Notes under the pieces: generated by a model
The model's input: only the letters and a program-made list of their open reading frames with translations
The model's database searches: none
What the model was told of the DNA's origin: nothing
Position numbers and translations under genes: made by a program
Source: Sporanaerobium hydrogeniformans
Lineage (GTDB): Bacteria; Bacillota; Clostridia; Lachnospirales; Cellulosilyticaceae
Direction of reading: 5' to 3'
Length of the DNA stretch: 64,000 nucleotides
Assembly: GCF_002735925.1 (NCBI RefSeq)
Contig: NZ_PEDL01000001.1
Location: 62,001-126,000 of the forward strand
In this document: piece after piece, positions 1-8,186 of the stretch
Layout of the letters: every line of letters begins with the position of its first letter
Numbering within the stretch: position 1 is the stretch's first letter

Positions 1-99
1 CTTGTTCCCTTTTAGTAGTTAACTAAAAGTGCTTGTTCTTCTAATGGCGATAGTAGCATAAATATATAAAGGAGAACCTTCCTAAAAAGGGGGAATAAG

Positions 100-2556
100 A
101 TGAGTAATAGTTACAGGAAGAAACGTTATAATGGCTATAGGCCGCATAAACCGTACAAGAAAAAACGGTCATGGAGTACGCTGTGGCTCATTGTTCTTTT
201 ATTTGGGACATGGTATATGTTATTTGGTAAGGAAATACTCGTACCCCTAACAGAAGTGGCTGTAGGATCAAATAGAGAGGAAAAGGAAAAAGTACAACAG
301 CAAACAGAAGGAAAAGCTTATAACGTACTTTGTACACAGGCTAATGTGGCAAAAATATTAGTACATACCCTTTCAAAAAATCAAAGTATTTATTTAAATA
401 GTGAAGACCAAGGTATTTGGTACAATAAGTATTATGAAGCCCTTGAAAAGGAATGGGGTTTTACCTATTTAAAAAAAGAAAATGCTTCAGAAGGGATGAC
501 CTATTTACAAATAGCAGAGCTTTTTAATGAAATATTAGGAGAAGGCTATGATGTAGGTGTAAGTGCTAGTGATAAGAATTTAAATCGAATGATTAACCTT
601 AATGAATTTATTACCAGCTATACCAAAGCTTTAGAACACACGGGGAAAGGTATATTACTTCAAGAAAAAGATTTGGTACTTATTGCAACACCTGCTACTT
701 ATGAAAAGCTTAAGGCATGGCAAGTGATGACAGATCAAGGAGAGTATGGTTTTGAAGGGCTTATTTTAGATTCACTTTGTGGGCAAACGGTAAGGGTTTT
801 GGTAAAGGATAATGAAATATTAGCTGTTACACGTATCTTAAGTGAAGAAAGCATTATCAAGGAATGTTATATTTTAAAGGTTAATCAAAAAACAGCTGAT
901 ATACAAATTGGAGATGTGAAGTTAACATATCCTAATGAAGTATTGATGAATAAGGATGAGGGAACAATCGGCACGATTACCTTAAAAAAGAACACTATTA
1001 CAGGCTTTGAAATCCAAAATCAAAAAGCTACCGATACATTGATTCGTGTAACAACAGATTATATTGAGCTAGAAAAAGGAGGTCGTTTTCCTTATAACTA
1101 TGTTATGGTCTATGATCGAACAGTTGAGGGAGGGTTTTCATCTTTAGGTGCTTTGCCTTGTGGTGTTGAGGTAGAATATACGATGAAGGATCAAGCTATT
1201 ACTAGCATGCAAGTTATAAAGAAGCCAAATAGTAGCCAAATAAGGGTACTATTAAATAGTGGTCAAGAGGGAAATTACCTCCATGAAGATATTCAGCTTA
1301 CCAGTACCCAGGATTACGAGCTACATTACAATGGGAAGACACTCACCTTTCCTAAAAACAATAAATGGAATGCTAAAAATTTTAACTGGCAAGGGAATGA
1401 AACAAGAGTACAATTTATACCTACTACGGATTCTCATTTACAAGTTCTTTCAATGACTAGGAAAGAGATAAATCCTCACTATAAAGGAGCTTTAGAAATT
1501 ATTAAAGAAGGCGATGGCTTTTATCTCATTAATGAGTTAGATATGGAAGATTATGTAGCAGGTGTTATCCCAAGTGAAATGCCAGCTAGTTATGGAGAAG
1601 AAGCAGCTAAGGTACAGGCTATAGCAGCTAGGACCTATGCATTGTCTGCTCAAATGGGTAGCAAATATGTAGCTTATGGGGCACAAATTGATGACACAGT
1701 CTCTTCTCAAGTATATATGCAAGTTATGCCAGATGCATCAGCTTATGAGGCAGCTAAGGCTACGAAGGGGCAAGCACTTTACTTTAATGATAAAATTATT
1801 AGTAGTAAATTTTTTGCAACCTCCTGTGGCTATACTGCTAACTTCGGAGAAGTATGGGCTAATGGTGAAACCTTCCCTACGAACACACCTGTTTATCTGG
1901 TATCGCGCCAGCAATATGTAGGGGATAAACTTATTAGTGATATGAGTAGTGAAAAGGAAGCCTATAAATTTTATACCCTTAAGCCTTCTGAAGTGAATGC
2001 TTTTGATAAGGATTCCCCTTGGTTTAGATGGCAAGTGAAGTTACAAAAAGAGGAACTAGAAGCACTTATTAATCCTGCCATCAATAAACTAACTAAAAAT
2101 TATCCCTCTCTTGTAAAGATACTTAATGAAAATAAAGAATGGGTAAGTGGGGAGCTTGATACAATAGGAACCATTACTGATTTGCAAGTTAAAAAAAGAG
2201 GGCAAGGCGGCAACATGATGGAACTAGTGATTGTAGGTGAAAAAGCTATTGTTAAAGTTTCCACAGAGTACCTTATTCGTAGTTTATTTTCAACCAATGA
2301 AAAGCAGAGCCTTGATGTAACACGTGCTGATACTACAGAGGTAAAGGGAATGGCCTTATTACCCAGTGCTTTTTTTAGCTTAGATATTGCCTATGACAAT
2401 AACAATAACCTCAGTAAACTTACCTTGTACGGTGGGGGCTATGGTCATGGTGTAGGAATGAGTCAAGATGGTGTAAAAGGCATGGCAAAGAAGGGATATA
2501 CCTATAGGGAGATCCTCAAACATTTTTATCCACAAATAGAAATAAAGGAAATGTAG
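100..2556 (+). CDS. Membrane-anchored SpoIID/LytB-domain protein
   Basis: The 818-residue protein has a basic N-terminus, one membrane segment at about residues 25-42, a long extracytoplasmic region, and a C-terminal SpoIID domain from about residue 463. The domain shows NELDMEDYVAGVIPSEMP, the AAKVQAIAARTYA helix, SSQVY, and the closing GGGYGHGVGMSQ...GYTYREILKHFYP block. SpoIID proteins are peptidoglycan lytic transglycosylases; the glutamate of PSEMP lies where the family has its catalytic acid. Classical SpoIID is about 340 residues, so the roughly 400-residue insert between anchor and domain is unusual and I do not recognise it. This makes a general wall-remodelling or amidase-enhancer role as likely as the sporulation role. 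The start is supported by a GGGGGAA ribosome site 10 bases upstream. Confidence 0.85.
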   Translation: MSNSYRKKRYNGYRPHKPYKKKRSWSTLWLIVLLFGTWYMLFGKEILVPLTEVAVGSNREEKEKVQQQTEGKAYNVLCTQANVAKILVHTLSKNQSIYLNSEDQGIWYNKYYEALEKEWGFTYLKKENASEGMTYLQIAELFNEILGEGYDVGVSASDKNLNRMINLNEFITSYTKALEHTGKGILLQEKDLVLIATPATYEKLKAWQVMTDQGEYGFEGLILDSLCGQTVRVLVKDNEILAVTRILSEESIIKECYILKVNQKTADIQIGDVKLTYPNEVLMNKDEGTIGTITLKKNTITGFEIQNQKATDTLIRVTTDYIELEKGGRFPYNYVMVYDRTVEGGFSSLGALPCGVEVEYTMKDQAITSMQVIKKPNSSQIRVLLNSGQEGNYLHEDIQLTSTQDYELHYNGKTLTFPKNNKWNAKNFNWQGNETRVQFIPTTDSHLQVLSMTRKEINPHYKGALEIIKEGDGFYLINELDMEDYVAGVIPSEMPASYGEEAAKVQAIAARTYALSAQMGSKYVAYGAQIDDTVSSQVYMQVMPDASAYEAAKATKGQALYFNDKIISSKFFATSCGYTANFGEVWANGETFPTNTPVYLVSRQQYVGDKLISDMSSEKEAYKFYTLKPSEVNAFDKDSPWFRWQVKLQKEELEALINPAINKLTKNYPSLVKILNENKEWVSGELDTIGTITDLQVKKRGQGGNMMELVIVGEKAIVKVSTEYLIRSLFSTNEKQSLDVTRADTTEVKGMALLPSAFFSLDIAYDNNNNLSKLTLYGGGYGHGVGMSQDGVKGMAKKGYTYREILKHFYPQIEIKEM

Positions 2557-2590
2557 GTATATAATTATAACAATAAAATTATAAAATAGG

Positions 2591-2629
2591 ACATCTGTTT
2601 TTGAACCCTTCAAAACAGATGTTTTTTTT
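2591..2629 (+). terminator. Intrinsic terminator
   Basis: Arms ACATCTGTTTT (2591-2601) and AAAACAGATGT (2612-2622) pair perfectly and run into eight Ts. It ends the SpoIID-domain gene. Confidence 0.9.
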
Positions 2630-2844
2630 ATGATTTTAGAGCTACTACAAATGTGTTTTGATTAGAAGTGGTTAGTTCCCTTGTAATTTATGCTACTGAT
2701 TTATTTTTCTGATGAGTCTAAATATGTAAAAAGATATATGTAAAAAGTTGAGAATATAATAGTTTTATGTTAATATTGTGTATATAAAAATTATTATTTA
2801 AAAATTTACGTTTATAAAATAAAAATTTAGTAGGAGAAGTAACA

Positions 2845-3825
2845 ATGAATGTGAAAACTATAAAAAAGATTAGCATTGTACTTGGGGTGATGCTTAATAC
2901 GGTGACGATAGCATATGCACAACCTAGTGTAGATGAGCTGGTGGCTTTATTTGAAAAGATAAATCCATATGAGGATTTTAGCAGAAGGAAGGTGGAAGAT
3001 GCAGACCAATGGGGACGTAAAGTAAGGAATGTAAATCTGCCTAAAAATTATGAAATATTTCCCTATATAGTAGAAGGGGTGCCTAATTGGATTTATGAAG
3101 AGTTGTATAGGGAAGAAGGAAGTGAATTAGCAGGTACTGGAGCTTTTGCCACATGGGGGGCTATTAAGATGCCTAAGGATTTTGAACTCACTTATGTTAT
3201 GCCAGGTAAGATAAGTTTTGCAAGGCCTTATGTTCAGTCAGCAGCTACAAGTAACCTGGCAAGAAATGAGTTATCTATTCCTCAATTGAAGGAAACATAC
3301 GAACAATTATTAGGTCATATCATTAATGTGGATTATCGAACTTTTAATGAAAAAGAATTTGCAGATTTTATGGTGAAATATATTGACTTTTCAGGAGCTG
3401 ATTATGGATGTTCGGAATACACTCTTAAATCTGCTGAGAAATTTGATGTAATTAGGGAGAAGTTTATTAGAGATAAGGTTAAGAGCTATGCAGAATATAT
3501 TAAAAAATATAAGATTATTACTAGTGGTACATATGAAGTATTTCCAGAAATGTTTTGGAAAAATTGTATGGGGGAGGCGGTATTGCCATCTTACGTTTCA
3601 GTAAAAATAGTAAGTGGTGAAATTCCAAAGGGACAAGTTTTCAGTAGCTTTGGAGGAAGTGGATATTCTAAAAAAGCTCATCCAAAATATAAGCTAAATA
3701 GTGAATATAAAGGGATATTTCAAATAACTTTTAGTGATAATAATAAAGGAACTTTTGATTATTATCATTTGTCGTGGTTATGGCAATTGGATACTGATAC
3801 TAATCTTTACCAAGGGGCTCGCTAA
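2845..3825 (+). CDS. Secreted protein of unknown function
   Basis: The 326-residue protein starts with a clear Sec signal peptide (basic MNVKTIKK, hydrophobic core, likely cleavage after AYA-Q near residue 26) and follows a good AGGAG site. I do not recognise the family. The mature part is rich in aromatic residues, with NPYEDFSRRK, GTGAFATWGAIKMPKDFELTY and a C-terminal FDYYHLSWLWQLDTD segment. Two cysteines lie in the mature part (GCSEY, KNCMGEAV). No repeats, lipobox or sortase motif is visible. It is a single-gene unit between two terminators, so the context gives no functional hint. Confidence 0.7.
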   Translation: MNVKTIKKISIVLGVMLNTVTIAYAQPSVDELVALFEKINPYEDFSRRKVEDADQWGRKVRNVNLPKNYEIFPYIVEGVPNWIYEELYREEGSELAGTGAFATWGAIKMPKDFELTYVMPGKISFARPYVQSAATSNLARNELSIPQLKETYEQLLGHIINVDYRTFNEKEFADFMVKYIDFSGADYGCSEYTLKSAEKFDVIREKFIRDKVKSYAEYIKKYKIITSGTYEVFPEMFWKNCMGEAVLPSYVSVKIVSGEIPKGQVFSSFGGSGYSKKAHPKYKLNSEYKGIFQITFSDNNKGTFDYYHLSWLWQLDTDTNLYQGAR

Positions 3826-3910
3826 ATAGCTTATTAAATCAATAACAATATGTGTATGTATATAAATGATTATAGATCCATATTTTTAATGCTTACTTAA
3901 AACCAGATTA

Positions 3911-3953
3911 AAAACACACTTTGCTATTTATTAAAGTAGTAAAGTGTGTTTTT
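3911..3953 (+). terminator. Intrinsic terminator
   Basis: Arms AAAACACACTTT (3911-3922) and AAAGTGTGTTTT (3941-3952) with a T-rich tail end the unknown secreted-protein gene. Confidence 0.85.
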
Positions 3954-4043
3954 TATTGCTAGCTTTAGTTTAGTTAAAACTATATAAAAAAATATAAATA
4001 ATTATTTAATATATACAAAAAAATAATATTTATAACTATTATA

Positions 4044-4072
4044 TTGACAAAATATTACACAATGCATATAAT
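4044..4072 (+). promoter_or_regulatory. Consensus sigma-A promoter of the PLP enzyme-NhaC operon
   Basis: A perfect -35 TTGACA (4044-4049), a 17-base spacer and a perfect -10 TATAAT (4067-4072) place the start of transcription near 4079. A promoter this strong implies tight repression, which fits the palindrome directly downstream. Confidence 0.9.
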
Positions 4073-4082
4073 TCAAAATATA

Positions 4083-4097
4083 ACTGGTTCAACCAGT
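4083..4097 (+). promoter_or_regulatory. FadR/GntR-type operator overlapping the transcription start
   Basis: ACTGGTT-C-AACCAGT is a perfect 7-base inverted repeat that begins about four bases after the predicted +1. It fits the FadR-subfamily pattern T-N-GT-N3-AC-N-A. A related palindrome lies in the promoter region of the FadR-type regulator gene at 6955-7656. Binding here would block initiation of the downstream operon. The assignment to that regulator is inference. Confidence 0.6.
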
Positions 4098-4174
4098 GTA
4101 CCACAAAACCAAACGGCCGATGATTGGAAGCTAAAGTATTAATACGATTAAAAGACGTGAAAGAAGGAAAAATA

Positions 4175-5344
4175 ATGACAGACAATAAAGACCTTTTGGC
4201 AATAACACATATTGGAGAAGATCCTAAAAAGTATATGAATGCGGTTACACCACCTATTTTTATGAATTCACTTCATGTATTTGACACAGTAGATGAGTAT
4301 TTTGCTGTGGATATTTTTAAAGATGAATATTATTATGGCAGAGCATCTAATCCAACAGTGACTATTTTAGAAAAAAAGCTAGCTGCATTAGAGCATGGTT
4401 CCAGAGCAGTAGTTTTTTCGGCAGGGATGGCAGCTTGTGCTGCAGCTATTTTAGCTGTTTGTAAAGCTGGAAGTCATGTCATTTGCATCCGTGAAAGTTA
4501 TGGACCCGTCCAACATTTACTCGATGAGTTTTTATGCAGAAAGTATAATATTGAAGTAACTTATGTAGAAGGTAAGAGCTTAAAAGATTTTGAAGAAGCT
4601 ATTAGACCAGAAACAGATATGATTATATTAGAGAGCCCAACTACACTTGTATTTTCAGTAATAGATTTAGAAGGTGTAGCTCAATTAGCTAAAAAGCATG
4701 GAATAAAAACTTATATTGATAATACTTATTGTTCACCTATTTTTCAAAAACCACTTGATATGGGTATTGATATTGTCATGCATACGATGACAAAGTATAT
4801 AGGTGGACATAGTGATTTAATTGGTGGCGTACTTATTTCTAAAGACGAAGAGTTTATGCGTAACATCATGGTACAACGTGATTGGTTTGGTGGTGTAATA
4901 GGACCAATGGAGGCATGGCTTGCTATTCGTGGATTAAGAACTTTAGATGTGCGTATGCAAAGACACCATGAAACAGCTATGGAAGTGGCAAAATATTTAG
5001 AAAAGCAGCCTAAAATAAGATGTGTTCATTATACGGGTCTTCCTTCACATCCACAGTATGAATTAGCACGTAAACAACAAAAGGGTGAAAGTGGTTTACT
5101 AAGTGTAGAAGTAGAGGGAGATTTAAAAGATGTGGCTACTTTCGTAGATAGCCTTAAGCTCTTTGGAAAAGGTGCTTCTTGGGGTGGTTTTGAGAGTCTT
5201 GCCATTGCTTATACTTATAACTGGAGTGATGAAGATCTTGCTACCCATGGATGGAATAGAAATATTGTAAGACTACATTGTGGCCTTGAGGGGACACAAA
5301 ATTTAATAGATGATTTAAAGCAAGCATTAGATAAAATAAATTAA
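4175..5344 (+). CDS. Cys/Met-metabolism PLP-dependent lyase
   Basis: This 389-residue enzyme belongs to the cystathionine/methionine gamma-lyase fold (AAT_I). Visible hallmarks are YYYGRASNPT near the N-terminus, FSAGMAA, the IDNTYCSP cofactor-ring loop and the PLP-lysine motif TMTKYIGGHSD (Lys207). The active-site tyrosine motif is ESYGPVQ, which lacks the YGCT cysteine of classical methionine gamma-lyases, so substrate choice among methionine, cystathionine and cysteine stays open. I chose the ATG at 4175 because AGAAGGA lies seven bases upstream; a TTG at 4124 in the same frame has no ribosome site. It is the first gene of an operon with the NhaC-type transporter 53 bases downstream, behind a strong promoter with a FadR-like operator. 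Confidence 0.85.
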   Translation: MTDNKDLLAITHIGEDPKKYMNAVTPPIFMNSLHVFDTVDEYFAVDIFKDEYYYGRASNPTVTILEKKLAALEHGSRAVVFSAGMAACAAAILAVCKAGSHVICIRESYGPVQHLLDEFLCRKYNIEVTYVEGKSLKDFEEAIRPETDMIILESPTTLVFSVIDLEGVAQLAKKHGIKTYIDNTYCSPIFQKPLDMGIDIVMHTMTKYIGGHSDLIGGVLISKDEEFMRNIMVQRDWFGGVIGPMEAWLAIRGLRTLDVRMQRHHETAMEVAKYLEKQPKIRCVHYTGLPSHPQYELARKQQKGESGLLSVEVEGDLKDVATFVDSLKLFGKGASWGGFESLAIAYTYNWSDEDLATHGWNRNIVRLHCGLEGTQNLIDDLKQALDKIN

Positions 5345-5397
5345 AAATGAAGTAAAGTATGTCATTTGCAATATAATAAAAAATAGAGAGGTGTAGT

Positions 5398-6879
5398 ATG
5401 GAACATAAAACAGCTAAAAAACCAAGTTTTGCTATTGCAGTAATGCCACTTATAGTCATGTTTGTTGTATTATTTTTAGGATTAGGTATTTTTAAAATTG
5501 ATATCAAAATTCTTTTATTAATTTTAGCAGCACTTACAACGATTCTTTGTTTAGCATTAGGTCATTCCTGGAGAGAAATTGAGGAAGAAATTGTTGCCAA
5601 ACTTGCTAAAGCCTTTCCAGCTATTATGATTCTTATTTGTGTAGGCTTAATGATTGGGGCTTGGATTGTAAGTGGAACCATTCCTTATTTGGTATACATA
5701 GGTTTAAAAATTATTAGCCCTCAATATATTATTTTAACTTCATTTCTTGTAACAGTTATATTATCTGTTAGTACGGGTACTTCATGGGGAGCTGCAGGTA
5801 CTATAGGAGCTGCACTGATTAGTGTTGCAGCAGGTATGGGGGCTCCACTGCCAGCTGTAGCAGGTGCTATTGTATCAGGGGCTTATTTTGGAGACAAAAT
5901 GTCACCTCTTTCAGATAGTACGAATATGTCCGCTATTGCAACAAATACAAATTTATATCAACATATTGGGCATATGTTTTACACAACAGTTCCAGGCTTT
6001 ATTATTAGCTGTATTGTTTATTTAGTAGCAGGTTTTTCATTTGCAAGTAGTGGAACGGTTAGTCAAGTAGATGCTATTATTGCTTCATTAGGGGAACTAT
6101 TTAATTTAACAATGCCAGTAGGTTTAATTCTTTTAGTACCTCCAGTTGTCGTTGTAATGGGTTCACTTAAAAGAAAACCTACTATCCCTGTTATGATGAT
6201 TTCTTCAGCAGTTGCTATAGCTATCGCTATATTTGTACAAGGTTTTTCATTCCAAGACTGCGCAACAAGTATGGTAAATGGTTTCAAAATGGATATGTTT
6301 GCAAGTATGAATGTAGATACAACCAATATAGCAAGTGAAGTATTTCGTTTGTTAGAACGTGGTGGCATGTCATCTATGATGAATACAGCCCTTATGGCAT
6401 TCTGTGCTTTTGGATTTATTGGTGCACTAACTGTATCAGGTTGTTTGGATATTATTCTTGAGAAAATTATGAAATATGTTCATGGTACAGGACAACTTAT
6501 TACAGTAACAACTGCTCTTGGAGTATTAATTATCACAGTTATTGGAGAAGCTTCTGTAACCTTCTTGATGCTAGGTGGTCTTTTCCGTGAACAATATGTA
6601 CAACGTGGTTTAGAAAGTAAAAACCTTTCTCGTACATTAGAAGATAGTGTTACAGTAGTAGAGCCTTTAGTACCTTGGTCTTTAGCAGGAGTATTCATGT
6701 CATCTACATTGGGTGTATCTACACTAGAGTATGCACCATGGGCTTGCTTATGTTATACGGGTGTTATCTTTGCCATTCTTTGGGGATTCACAGGCTTTGG
6801 TATAGCTAAGATTAAAGAGGGTAGTGATAATTATGAAGAATATATGGCATTAAATAGCTCAAGCAAGATAAGTGCCTAA
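5398..6879 (+). CDS. NhaC-family transporter, possibly for a sulfur amino acid
   Basis: The 493-residue polytopic membrane protein has about a dozen hydrophobic segments and the family-typical blocks STGTSWGAAGTIG, GAIVSGAYFGDKMSPLSDSTNMSA and TVVEPLVPW. NhaC proteins were first described as Na+/H+ antiporters, but comparative genomics of Gram-positive methionine metabolism assigned an NhaC-type member (MetT) as a methionine transporter. Its place directly after a Cys/Met PLP lyase, and the shared operator, make amino acid uptake more plausible here than pH homeostasis. GAGAGGTG supports the start. The specific substrate is inference. Confidence 0.8.
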   Translation: MEHKTAKKPSFAIAVMPLIVMFVVLFLGLGIFKIDIKILLLILAALTTILCLALGHSWREIEEEIVAKLAKAFPAIMILICVGLMIGAWIVSGTIPYLVYIGLKIISPQYIILTSFLVTVILSVSTGTSWGAAGTIGAALISVAAGMGAPLPAVAGAIVSGAYFGDKMSPLSDSTNMSAIATNTNLYQHIGHMFYTTVPGFIISCIVYLVAGFSFASSGTVSQVDAIIASLGELFNLTMPVGLILLVPPVVVVMGSLKRKPTIPVMMISSAVAIAIAIFVQGFSFQDCATSMVNGFKMDMFASMNVDTTNIASEVFRLLERGGMSSMMNTALMAFCAFGFIGALTVSGCLDIILEKIMKYVHGTGQLITVTTALGVLIITVIGEASVTFLMLGGLFREQYVQRGLESKNLSRTLEDSVTVVEPLVPWSLAGVFMSSTLGVSTLEYAPWACLCYTGVIFAILWGFTGFGIAKIKEGSDNYEEYMALNSSSKISA

Positions 6880-6900
6880 TGAAGTAGAAGCTTAATAAAT

Positions 6901-6970
6901 ACTTCAACTCAATAAAAAATAAGTCAGACTTCCAACTTGGAGCCTGACTTATTTTTATTGAGTTGAAGTA
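6901..6970. terminator. Bidirectional terminator made from the 3' end of gntR
   Basis: Two near-perfect 34-base arms (6901-6935 and 6936-6969) form a very long stem around AAGTCAG/CTGACTT. The right arm contains the last five codons and the stop of the convergent gntR gene. T-rich flanks exist on both strands, so one hairpin ends both transcripts. Confidence 0.85.
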
Positions 6971-7656
6971 TTTATCTGAGAACCCACATAGGAGTTAATA
7001 GAATCCATTGCAGCTAGGGCAGCCTCTATGTTGTTTTCTAAAATAGCTTGAGCTAAAAGTAAGTGTGTAGGGATGGTATAAAGCCAAACTTTAGAGCTTT
7101 CATTAGAATTATCTTTCCTACGTATAAAACGATCTTCTCGAATCTTTATAATCAGTTGATAGATAGCTGCATTTTTGCCCATTTCATAGAGCTTACAGTG
7201 AAAGCTGTTATCTAATACATGACTATAGGTATTTTCCTGGGCTAATATGGAGAGCTCTTGGGCAATTTGAACAAGTTCATTTTTTTCTTCCATAGAGCCA
7301 CGTTGAATAGCATTTAAAACAGATTGACGGTCTAAAGTATTTTGGAGTTCAGTAATATCTTCTAAAGAACATGTATCCAGTTGGATCGATAAAGCTCTGC
7401 TTTTTCCATAGGGACTACTTACAAAAACACCACGACCTGTCTTGACATAAATAAGACCTCTATTTTCTAAAATACGTAGTCCTTCTCTTAAGGAGTTTCG
7501 GCTGATTTGTAGCATAGTTGCCATCTCTCTTTCGGAGGGTAATTTATCACCAGGTTGGAGATTATTCAACTTGATATAACTATAAATAGAATCGGATATA
7601 TGTAAATAAAGTGATTTTTTTTGGACAGGTTGTAAAGGGGTATTGGTTTCGTTCAT
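6955..7656 (-). CDS. GntR-family regulator, FadR (FCD) subfamily
   Basis: The 233-residue protein has an N-terminal winged helix (about residues 14-80: LPSEREMATMLQISRNSLREGLRILENRGLI, then the wing TGRGVFV) and a C-terminal all-helical FCD effector domain. FCD ligands are partly visible: the D-N-S-F-H pair and the histidine of PTHLLLAQAI. The last usual histidine (M..H near the C-terminus) is replaced, since the segment reads AAMDSINSYV, so the metal or ligand site may differ from FadR-type relatives. It is convergent to the PLP enzyme-NhaC operon and its own promoter carries a palindrome like the one at that operon. It probably represses both, with a sulfur amino acid or derived acid as effector. 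Confidence 0.85.
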   Translation of the reverse strand: MNETNTPLQPVQKKSLYLHISDSIYSYIKLNNLQPGDKLPSEREMATMLQISRNSLREGLRILENRGLIYVKTGRGVFVSSPYGKSRALSIQLDTCSLEDITELQNTLDRQSVLNAIQRGSMEEKNELVQIAQELSILAQENTYSHVLDNSFHCKLYEMGKNAAIYQLIIKIREDRFIRRKDNSNESSKVWLYTIPTHLLLAQAILENNIEAALAAMDSINSYVGSQINTSTQ

Positions 7657-7676
7657 AATAGCTCTCTTTCAATGGG

Positions 7677-7691
7677 ATAGGTTAGACCTGT
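7677..7691 (-). promoter_or_regulatory. Putative autoregulatory operator of gntR
   Basis: ATAGGTT-A-GACCTGT is an imperfect palindrome sharing the GGTT-N-RACC core with the site at 4083-4097 (10 of 15 positions identical). It lies about 10-24 bases after the predicted gntR transcription start. Confidence 0.5.
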
Positions 7692-7707
7692 TTTATTAAT
7701 TAATATA

Positions 7708-7736
7708 ATTATACGAGAGTTGAAATAAAAAGGCAA
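7708..7736 (-). promoter_or_regulatory. gntR promoter
   Basis: On the minus strand, -35 TTGCCT (7736-7731), a 17-base spacer and -10 TATAAT (7713-7708) lie about 50 bases upstream of the gntR ATG. Confidence 0.7.
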
Positions 7737-7800
7737 GTAAATGGGGGAGATGAGCACATTGCATGGCAATAAATTAGCAAGGAGAAGAAATAAAGAGTGT

Positions 7801-7836
7801 AAAAGAGGTTAGCCTAAAATAGGTTAACCTCTTTTT
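7801..7836. terminator. Orphan terminator-like hairpin
   Basis: GAGGTTAGCCTA (7805-7816) and TAGGTTAACCTC (7820-7831), with A and T flanks, form a stable stem. No convincing gene feeds it on either strand. In the surrounding gene-free stretch of about 530 bases (7657-8186) I otherwise see only the gntR control region, AT-rich DNA and the zinc-ribbon remnant at 8048. Confidence 0.6.
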
Positions 7837-8047
7837 GAGTGTATGGTGAGATATGAGATGGCTCTTTAATTTATTTTAAATATTAAGAATATAATAATCT
7901 ATTATTTTTATCTTGTCCATCATTAAATATAAAAAATTAAATAATTATTTTGAAAAGTAAAACTAGTTTCATAGACAGTTGGCATATTTTATGTGTTAAA
8001 ATAAGTATAATAAGTCAAATAGATGCTTTTTAAGGAGGAAGTTATTT

Positions 8048-8109
8048 ATGGAAAAAATGAGTGTCAACCTTGTGGAATGCCTTTAGAGGAAGAAAATGGT
8101 GTAGGATAG
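8048..8109 (+). pseudogene. Remnant of a CxxCGMP zinc-ribbon protein
   Basis: A strong TAAGGAGGAA site (8031-8040) leads into ATGGAAAAAATG. In the ATG frame only 12 codons follow. One frame over, the same DNA reads NECQPCGMPLEEENGVG, which matches the start of the putative zinc-ribbon family (CQSCGMP, PF12674). One extra A in the six-A run would join the ATG to this frame, but a stop still follows after 20 codons. It is most likely a decayed gene head. Confidence 0.45.
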
Positions 8110-8186
8110 TTTTTACAAAGTTTGTCATACTAATATTAAGCTAAAATAACTTGAGACAAAAATGACTAAATAAGGGGGATTAGAAG

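Noticed and set aside
9-29. Small CTTTTAGT/ACTAAAAG hairpin at the left edge
   Set aside because: May be a terminator of a gene outside the window, but the stem is AT-rich and lacks a T tail, so it is not listed.
7741-7812. ATG frame of 23 codons ending in the orphan hairpin
   Set aside because: No ribosome site in front of it and no recognisable sequence.
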